11,671 bases of DNA, from contig CAMFLJ010000099.1 in NCBI GenBank assembly GCA_945957335.1, forward strand, positions 1-11,671, written 5' to 3'. The notes under the pieces were generated by a model. The model was not told the origin of the DNA, ran no database searches, and saw nothing but the letters and a program-made list of their open reading frames with translations. The translations under genes were made by a program, and so were the position numbers. Shown in pieces: positions 7,738-11,671 of the stretch (its first letter is position 1; each line of letters opens with the position of its first letter). The DNA comes from an uncultured Actinomycetes bacterium. GTDB taxonomy: Bacteria > Actinomycetota > Acidimicrobiia > Acidimicrobiales > Acidimicrobilacustridaceae.

Positions 7738-8589
7738 TCAGCCCGTGCCACCCACCGGGTTCTTCCAGTTCGGCTCGATGGTGAGCTTGCCGTCGGAGTC
7801 GATCAGCGGCTTGCCGTCGGGGGTGATGAGGTTGCCGGCGGTGTCGAGCATCGGCTTGCCGTCGGGCCAGAGCATCTTGCCGTCGGCCGCGACCTGCTTG
7901 GCGTCGATCTTGGCGCCGGAGAGCACCTCGCGCTCGTAGCGCACGACGGCCAGGAGCTGGGCCTGGGTGAGGCTGCCCTTGAAGGCCGGCATCGGGTTGC
8001 CGTTGTAGCTCAGCGTCTTGTGCTGGCCACCCTCGCGGTCCGGGTCGCCGTAGGGGGTGTCCTTCGGGCCGGTGCCGTTCGAGCCGAGCCACACGAAGTC
8101 GAGCTGGCCGAGGATGTCCGGGAAGGTCTTGATGAGCGCCGAGTCGGTCATCGGCCGGCCCACGCCGCCGCCGCCCGTCGAGCCGTGGCAGCTGGCGCAC
8201 TGGGCGGCGAAGATCGTGGCGCCCTCCTCGAGCTGGGTGGGCTGGCCGGTGGCCGCCTTCGAGAGGCCACCGATGTAGATGATCGCCCACACCGGGATGA
8301 AGATCAGCACGGGCATGACCCACAGCGGGATCTTCTTGCGCTTGAGCGACGCGGCCACGTACGGCGGGATCGGCTTGGCCGGCTCCGCGGCCTCGGCCGG
8401 CACGGCAGCCGCCTGCTTGGCGGCGGCCGTCGGGGCCGCGGGCTCGACCGCAGAGCCCGTGGGCTCGTCGGCGGGAGCGGCGGCCGCGGGTGCGGCATCC
8501 CCGCCGTCGCCCCCGTCGCCGCCACCGAGCCCGAGGGCGGAACGGCGGTCACGGGAGCGCTTGAGCAGGTGCTCGGGAACTTCGGTCAC
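7738..8589 (-). CDS. Membrane-anchored monoheme cytochrome c with DGK-repeat tail
   Basis: This is probably the c-type cytochrome that accepts electrons in the bc complex encoded divergently at 8910 onward. The 283-residue product has a start motif TEVPEHLLKRSRDRR (2-16), then a Gly/Asp and Ala/Pro-rich linker to about 75. One transmembrane helix follows at about 87-109 after a basic KRKK patch, so the N-terminus should be cytoplasmic and the heme domain outside. The heme c site is CASCH (C131, C134, H135), with Met200 in NPMPAF as the likely sixth ligand. Residues 234-271 contain four DGK units. The frame is open to 8892, but the GTG at 8589 is chosen because GGAGGAG (8592-8598) lies just upstream and the N-terminus matches subunit IV. 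A cbb3-type oxidase subunit is an alternative, less favoured because of the neighbours. Confidence 0.88.
   Translation of the reverse strand: MTEVPEHLLKRSRDRRSALGLGGGDGGDGGDAAPAAAAPADEPTGSAVEPAAPTAAAKQAAAVPAEAAEPAKPIPPYVAASLKRKKIPLWVMPVLIFIPVWAIIYIGGLSKAATGQPTQLEEGATIFAAQCASCHGSTGGGGVGRPMTDSALIKTFPDILGQLDFVWLGSNGTGPKDTPYGDPDREGGQHKTLSYNGNPMPAFKGSLTQAQLLAVVRYEREVLSGAKIDAKQVAADGKMLWPDGKPMLDTAGNLITPDGKPLIDSDGKLTIEPNWKNPVGGTG
7786..7886 (-). repeat. Four 11-bp repeats encoding DGK units
   Basis: On the plus strand CTTGCCGTCGG occurs four times without mismatch, at 7786-7796, 7810-7820, 7855-7865 and 7876-7886. On the coding (minus) strand these give the (P/S/A)DGK units in the C-terminal tail of the cytochrome c. 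They are irregularly spaced, which fits a decayed internal duplication with blocks such as DGKPMLDTAGNLI and DGKPLIDSDGKLT. Confidence 0.8.
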
Positions 8590-8723
8590 AGCTCCTCCGA
8601 GGGCGTCGGAATGATGAGGCGCGGGCCGAGCGCTCGGCGCGGCCTGGATGTCGCTCAACCTAGACGACGCGCCGCGCCCGGCACCAAGTACGGAAGACCT
8701 CTTCTCGGCGCTCCGCCGCGCTC

Positions 8724-8761
8724 CCCGACGCTCGCCGCGGGCCCTCGTGGCGAGCGTCGGG
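8724..8761. other. 13-bp-stem inverted repeat
   Basis: CCCGACGCTCGCC (8724-8736) is exactly complementary to 8749-8761, with a 12-base loop. It lies roughly midway between two divergent genes, where a terminator is not required by the gene order. It could be a regulator site, a leader attenuator, or the end of an unseen small RNA. No T tract is attached. Confidence 0.6.
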
Positions 8762-8877
8762 ACCAACGTCACGACGTGGTGCCACGGATGTGCCTGGCTC
8801 GCGTCGGCGGTGGTAGACAATCGGTCACGCCGGCAACCGGGGCTCGTCCCCGATCGGCGCTGCCCCGCCGTTACATT

Positions 8878-8893
8878 TGTGAGCACGTTCACG
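8878..8893. promoter_or_regulatory. CRP/GlxR-like palindrome upstream of the bc operon
   Basis: TGTGA-GCACGT-TCACG matches the CRP-type consensus TGTGA-N6-TCACA at nine of ten defined positions. It directly precedes the Shine-Dalgarno of the first gene of the respiratory block. A possible -10, TACATT (8872-8877), abuts it, so a bound protein would more likely repress than activate from here. CRP-family proteins (GlxR, Mycobacterium Crp) are known to control respiratory genes in actinobacteria. No regulator gene is in the window. Confidence 0.4.
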
Positions 8894-8909
8894 AGGGAGG
8901 TCCAACCGG

Positions 8910-9362
8910 GTGGTTGCGTTCGTCACGGCCCTGATCATCCTGGTGGCCCTCTCCGCCCTCGTGGTGCCGATGGCCAAGCGTCGGCCGGTGGGCACGCCGC
9001 TCACGTGGGGCGAGTCCATGGTCGCCTCGGTCTACGCCTTCTTCCTGATGTTCTGGGCCTACGGCGTGATCCCGCACCTCTGGCTGACCTGGGCCGACAA
9101 CGAGCTCCAGTGGCGCCCGGACAAGATCCTCTACGGGCCCGGCTCGATCCTCCAGCCCCAGGCGCTCGGCGGGAACTTCCCGATGACGATCTCCTCCCAG
9201 ACGCTGCGCGACTTCCTCGCCGTCGGCATCTACGTCGTCTTCCTCGCTGCGCAGATCGCGCTCTGGGCCTACTGGCAGAACCGCGGCAAGCGCGCCGCCG
9301 CCGCCTCGAGCACGGCGGTCGTCGAGTCCGAGTTCGGCCGTCCGCTGGTCCGGAAGGGCTGA
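8910..9362 (+). CDS. Three-helix membrane protein of unknown function, bc operon
   Basis: I do not recognise this 150-residue protein. It shows three hydrophobic segments at about 3-21, 37-60 and 101-121. The first two are separated by a short basic loop (KRRPVGTPLTWGES). A roughly 40-residue polar loop (ADNELQWRPDKILYGPG onward) lies between the second and third. The tail is basic, then ends VESEFGRPLVRKG. There are no cysteines; His56 (GVIPHLW) is the only histidine. The GTG start has AGGGAGG nine bases upstream. The stop is two bases before the ferredoxin start, so the pair is very likely cotranslated. It could be a membrane anchor for that ferredoxin or a small accessory subunit of the cytochrome b complex; both are inferences from position. 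Confidence 0.82.
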   Translation: MVAFVTALIILVALSALVVPMAKRRPVGTPLTWGESMVASVYAFFLMFWAYGVIPHLWLTWADNELQWRPDKILYGPGSILQPQALGGNFPMTISSQTLRDFLAVGIYVVFLAAQIALWAYWQNRGKRAAAASSTAVVESEFGRPLVRKG

Positions 9363-9364
9363 CC

Positions 9365-9781
9365 GTGGCCGAGATCGCCGCCAACCCGCCGCTTCCCGAG
9401 TTCCGTGCGGACTACGTCCTGCAGGAGGTCGACGCCGCCTGGCTGTCGAAGGCGGTGAAGCCCAAGCAGTTCATCCACATCGACCAGTCCGAGTGCATCA
9501 CCTGCGAGGGCTGCGTCGACATCTGCCCCTGGAAGTGCATCCACCTCGTTCGCACCGAGGCCATCGACGAGGCGCTCGGCACCGAGCTGCCCGGCGAGGA
9601 CCCCGGTGACCGCTCCGTCTTCCTGATCGACGACGACGTCTGCACCCGCTGCGCCCTCTGCGTCGACCGCTGCCCCACCGGTGTGATCATCCTCGGCAAG
9701 GTGGGCGACGCCCCCGCCGACGGCGACCCGCACCAGCGCACCCCCACCCACGGCTACGGCTACGGCATGCGCCTCGGCTGA
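9365..9781 (+). CDS. Two-cluster [4Fe-4S] ferredoxin, bc operon
   Basis: This 138-residue soluble electron carrier has two complete 4Fe-4S motifs: C44-x2-C47-x2-C50-x3-C54-Pro (CITCEGCVDICPW) and C93-x2-C96-x2-C99-x3-C103-Pro (CTRCALCVDRCPTG). They are separated by a 38-residue spacer, longer than in small bacterial ferredoxins. An N-terminal extension of about 40 residues (AEIAANPPLPEF onward) and a Gly/Tyr tail (HGYGYGMRLG) have no metal ligands. There is no signal peptide, so it should act in the cytoplasm. The GTG start lies two bases after the preceding stop with GGAAGGG upstream; the longer open frame to 8648 is a shadow. Its place between a membrane protein and cytochrome b6 suggests it exchanges electrons with the membrane complex. 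Confidence 0.93.
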   Translation: MAEIAANPPLPEFRADYVLQEVDAAWLSKAVKPKQFIHIDQSECITCEGCVDICPWKCIHLVRTEAIDEALGTELPGEDPGDRSVFLIDDDVCTRCALCVDRCPTGVIILGKVGDAPADGDPHQRTPTHGYGYGMRLG

Positions 9782-9814
9782 CGCCCACCTGACGACGACC
9801 ACCACGCCTACCTA

Positions 9815-9837
9815 GAGCACACGGCTCGAGCACACGG
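9815..9837 (+). repeat. Direct repeat GAGCACACGG before cytochrome b6
   Basis: Two exact copies of GAGCACACGG lie at 9815-9824 and 9828-9837 in the 66-base gap before the cytochrome b6 gene. The end of the second copy supplies the GG of the Shine-Dalgarno GGAG (9836-9839). This may be a small duplication or a paired protein site. Confidence 0.6.
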
Positions 9838-9847
9838 AGTAACTGCC

Positions 9848-10636
9848 TTGGCCAAGACCATGGAGCGCCCCGGAGGGAAGAAGTCCCCCGGCCAGCGCGT
9901 GAGCGAGATCGTCGACAAGACGCAGGGCTCGCAGGCCTGGAACTCGATCTTCCGGCCCGGTTCGGTGTTCCGCAAGGGCTACACCGACAGCCCCCGTAAC
10001 CGGTCGTACGTGATCATGAACTCGGTGCTGTACCACCTCCACCCGGTGAAGGTGAAGCGGCACGCGGTGAAGGTCAGCTACACCCTCTGCCTGGGTGGCC
10101 TGAGCTTCTTCCTGTTCATCCTGCTCACGATCACCGGCATCTTCTTGATGTTCTTCTACCGGCCCACCGCGGCCCAGGCCTGGAACGACATCTACACGCT
10201 CCAGACCTCGGTCACCTTCGGCCTGCTGGTGCGGAACATGCACAGATGGGCGGCGCACCTCATGGTGCTGTCCGTCTTCTTGCACATGGCCCGCGTCTTC
10301 TACCACGGCGCCTACAAGCCGCCCCGGGAGTTCAACTGGGTGATCGGCGTGATCCTGCTCACGCTCACCCTGCTGCTCTCCTTCACCGGCTACCTGCTCC
10401 CGTGGGACCAGCTCGCCCTCTGGGCCGTCACCGTGGGCACGAACATGATGGGCTACACGCCGGTCTTCGGCGACCAGGTCCGGTTCGTGCTCCTCGGCGG
10501 CAAGGAGATCGGCACCGACACCCTCCTGCGCTGGTACGTGCTGCACGTCTTGTTCGTCCCGTTCGTGACCGTCATCTTCCTCGCCATCCACTTCTGGAGG
10601 GTGCGCAAGGACGGCGGCATCTCCGGACCGTTGTGA
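9848..10636 (+). CDS. Cytochrome b6-type subunit of a quinol:cytochrome c oxidoreductase
   Basis: This 262-residue protein is the diheme N-terminal half of cytochrome b, encoded separately as in b6f complexes. Four membrane helices are expected, at about 80-103, 130-150, 165-186 and 230-250. The heme ligands are H132 (NMHRW) and H146 (FLHMARVF), 14 apart, and H233 (YVLHVLF) and H248 (LAIHFWRVRKDGGISGPL), 15 apart. The 14/15 spacing is the cytochrome b6 pattern rather than 14/14 of mitochondrial cytochrome b. Cys81 in LCLGGLSFFLF aligns with the b6 Cys that binds heme c_i and sits 51 residues before H132, as in b6f. The N-terminal ~70 residues are polar and longer than in plant b6. The start is TTG, with GGAG eight bases upstream; the in-frame ATG at 9860 lacks a Shine-Dalgarno. 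Subunit IV follows after 16 bases. Confidence 0.93.
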   Translation: MAKTMERPGGKKSPGQRVSEIVDKTQGSQAWNSIFRPGSVFRKGYTDSPRNRSYVIMNSVLYHLHPVKVKRHAVKVSYTLCLGGLSFFLFILLTITGIFLMFFYRPTAAQAWNDIYTLQTSVTFGLLVRNMHRWAAHLMVLSVFLHMARVFYHGAYKPPREFNWVIGVILLTLTLLLSFTGYLLPWDQLALWAVTVGTNMMGYTPVFGDQVRFVLLGGKEIGTDTLLRWYVLHVLFVPFVTVIFLAIHFWRVRKDGGISGPL

Positions 10637-10652
10637 TCGAGGAGCATCTGCG

Positions 10653-11459
10653 TTGACCGAGATCCCCGAACACCTCCGCAAGCGGGCCGAAGCGGCCCGC
10701 GCCAAGGCTGCCGAGCAGGCCGCCGAGGGCGACGCGCCCGCCGAGGCCCCCGCGGCCGAGGCCGGCGAGCCGGCTGCCGCGCCGAGTGGCGAGGCCAGCC
10801 GCATCCCGGCGCACCTCCTCGAGCGGTCCAAGTCGGCCAAGGCCCGCAAGGAGGGCGCCACCGCCGAGCCGGCGGCCGCCGCTCCGGCTGCCGCCGCGGC
10901 CGGGGGTGGTGTCGCCACCGCCGTGGCCTCCGCCGCCCCGCCTCCCACGGCCACCGGCCCGGGTGGGCACACCCAGCGCCTCCTCACCGTCGTCAAGGCC
11001 GGGTCCATCCAGGACGTCAAGGCCACGCCGGTCGACAAGGTCCACACGTGGCCCCACCTGATCGCCGTCGAGTTCGTGGCCGCCCTCGCGGTGCTGGCCT
11101 TCACGCTGATCTTCTCGGTCTTCGTGAACGCCCCGCTGCTCGAGCTGGCCAACATCAACAACACGCCGAACCCGTCGAAGGCGCCGTGGTACTTCCTGGG
11201 CCTCCAGGAGCTCCTCACCATGTTCCACCCGATGGTCGCCGGTGTGACCATCCCGGGCATGGGCATCTTCCTGCTGATCCTCGCCCCCTACATCGACCGC
11301 AACCCGTCGAACAAGCCCGAGGACCGCAAGTTCGCCGTCTCCCTGTTCACCGTCCAGCTCATGTTCTGGGCCGTGCTCGTCATCATCGGTTCGTTCTTCC
11401 GGGGTCCGGGCTTCAACTTCGTCGCCCCCTGGACCCAGGGTCTGTTCTTCGAGCTCTGA
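10653..11459 (+). CDS. Cytochrome b6f-type subunit IV with long N-terminal extension
   Basis: This is the C-terminal half of cytochrome b, completing the quinol-oxidising site. The product has 268 residues, while subunit IV is normally near 160. The extra ~128 residues are a polar, Ala/Pro/Glu-rich tail opening with TEIPEHLRKRAEAARAK and repeating a related RIPAHLLERSKSAKARK at 50-66. Three helices follow at about 134-158, 195-213 and 228-248. The Qo-site motif is KAPWYFLGLQELL, so the usual PEWY reads APWY at 177-180. HPMVAGVTIPGMG then leads into the second helix. In this topology the tail should be cytoplasmic. The start is TTG with GAGGAG eight bases upstream. It lies 16 bases after cytochrome b6 and 24 bases before the next gene, in one operon. 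Confidence 0.92.
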   Translation: MTEIPEHLRKRAEAARAKAAEQAAEGDAPAEAPAAEAGEPAAAPSGEASRIPAHLLERSKSAKARKEGATAEPAAAAPAAAAAGGGVATAVASAAPPPTATGPGGHTQRLLTVVKAGSIQDVKATPVDKVHTWPHLIAVEFVAALAVLAFTLIFSVFVNAPLLELANINNTPNPSKAPWYFLGLQELLTMFHPMVAGVTIPGMGIFLLILAPYIDRNPSNKPEDRKFAVSLFTVQLMFWAVLVIIGSFFRGPGFNFVAPWTQGLFFEL

Positions 11460-11483
11460 TCGGGCACAGGTAGGAGCCCCCCT

Positions 11484-11671
11484 ATGAACCCTCTCGTGAT
11501 CGTCATCCCGGTCGTGGTCGTGTTGGCTGCGGTGGTGTTGTTCGCGGCGTCGCGTCGTCGTGATGCTGGTTCGGCCACTGGCGCGTTGTCTCGTGAGACG
11601 CGCAAGCGTGACAAGGCGTCGGTGCTCGAGGCTGAGGCCGAGGTGCCGGTGTCGGGCCGTCAGGTCGAGGC
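11484..11671 (+). CDS. Probable Rieske iron-sulfur subunit, 3' end cut off
   Basis: Only the first 62 codons are in the window. The product begins with one hydrophobic segment (residues 3-22), followed by a basic RRR and a polar stretch (GALSRETRKRDKAS). No Rieske cluster motif is reached, so the identity rests on position: the Rieske protein is the missing core subunit, and it is N-terminally anchored. An additional cytochrome or small subunit is possible. The ATG has AGGAG seven bases upstream and lies 24 bases after subunit IV. Codon use differs sharply from the neighbours: 14 of 62 codons end in T, and Arg is CGT six times out of seven. Confidence 0.6.
   Translation, partial: MNPLVIVIPVVVVLAAVVLFAASRRRDAGSATGALSRETRKRDKASVLEAEAEVPVSGRQVE

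Larger units (their letters stand above)
8590..8909. other. 320-bp divergent control region
   Basis: This gap separates the minus-strand cytochrome c gene from the plus-strand bc-complex genes, so promoters for both should lie here. The cytochrome c Shine-Dalgarno is at 8592-8598. A perfect 14-bp palindrome (GCCGAGCGCTCGGC) is at 8625-8638 in its presumed leader. A 13-bp-stem hairpin is at 8724-8761, and a CRP-like site is at 8878-8893. A plus-strand AGGGAGG at 8894-8900 serves the GTG at 8910. Open frames crossing the region show no recognisable domain and no coding-like composition. I see no convincing small gene in it. Confidence 0.7.

Noticed and set aside
8809..8820. A possible -10 (GACAAT) in the divergent region
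   Set aside because: No matching -35 at a sensible distance, and it lies about 90 bases before the start codon; too weak to annotate.
8590..8892. A 101-residue N-terminal extension of the cytochrome c
   Set aside because: The extension has no signal or domain, while the GTG at 8589 has a near-perfect Shine-Dalgarno and begins with the motif shared with subunit IV.
8648..9364. An upstream extension of the ferredoxin frame
   Set aside because: It runs out of frame through the membrane-protein gene and reads as Arg/Pro-rich sequence. The GTG at 9365 has a Shine-Dalgarno and matches the gene boundary.
9782..9847. A possible promoter in the gap before cytochrome b6
   Set aside because: The gap has CTAGAG-like bases but no paired -35/-10. 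Short spacing and function suggest read-through from the ferredoxin gene.
1..11671. A search for CRISPR arrays, tRNAs, insertion-sequence ends and transposase genes
   Set aside because: No regularly spaced repeats, no cloverleaf-like tRNA sequence and no transposase motif were seen; reading by eye could miss a degenerate case.

Overview
The window is a GC-rich, densely coded bacterial chromosome segment. It contains a WhiB-family regulator, which is essentially an actinobacterial marker, frequent GTG and TTG starts, and a split cytochrome b6/subunit IV complex. Together these point to a deep-branching Actinomycetota, most plausibly class Acidimicrobiia; the class is inferred from gene content, not from a search. 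No mobile element, CRISPR array, rRNA or tRNA was found.

Layout. (1) 1-1909, plus strand: the 3' part of a DNA photolyase gene, then a pentapeptide-repeat protein. (2) 1932-2246, minus strand: a WhiB-type Fe-S regulator, converging on the pentapeptide gene across a hairpin and diverging from the next block. (3) 2431-7638, plus strand: tetrapyrrole genes (a fused uroporphyrinogen-III methyltransferase/synthase, hemB, hemL) followed closely by zwf (glucose-6-phosphate dehydrogenase). A strong 14-bp-stem terminator at 7684-7714 ends this block. (4) 7738-8589, minus strand: a membrane-anchored monoheme cytochrome c. (5) 8590-8909: a divergent control region with a CRP-like palindrome and a 13-bp-stem hairpin. 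(6) 8910 to the window end, plus strand: a three-helix membrane protein of unknown function, a two-cluster [4Fe-4S] ferredoxin, cytochrome b6, subunit IV, and the start of a further gene that is probably the Rieske subunit.

How they fit. Blocks 4-6 look like one quinol:cytochrome c oxidoreductase of the b6c kind. Block 3 makes the heme that the complex needs, and also siroheme/cobalamin precursor, plus NADPH from zwf. The cytochrome b carries the Cys that binds the extra heme c_i in cytochrome b6f, at exactly the right distance from the first heme ligand, and it is encoded next to a ferredoxin. The most interesting hypothesis is therefore a ferredoxin-linked b6c complex in a non-photosynthetic actinobacterium. 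A second novelty candidate is a short '(I/V)PEHL' N-terminal motif shared by cytochrome c and subunit IV, each followed by a long Ala/Pro-rich cytoplasmic tail.
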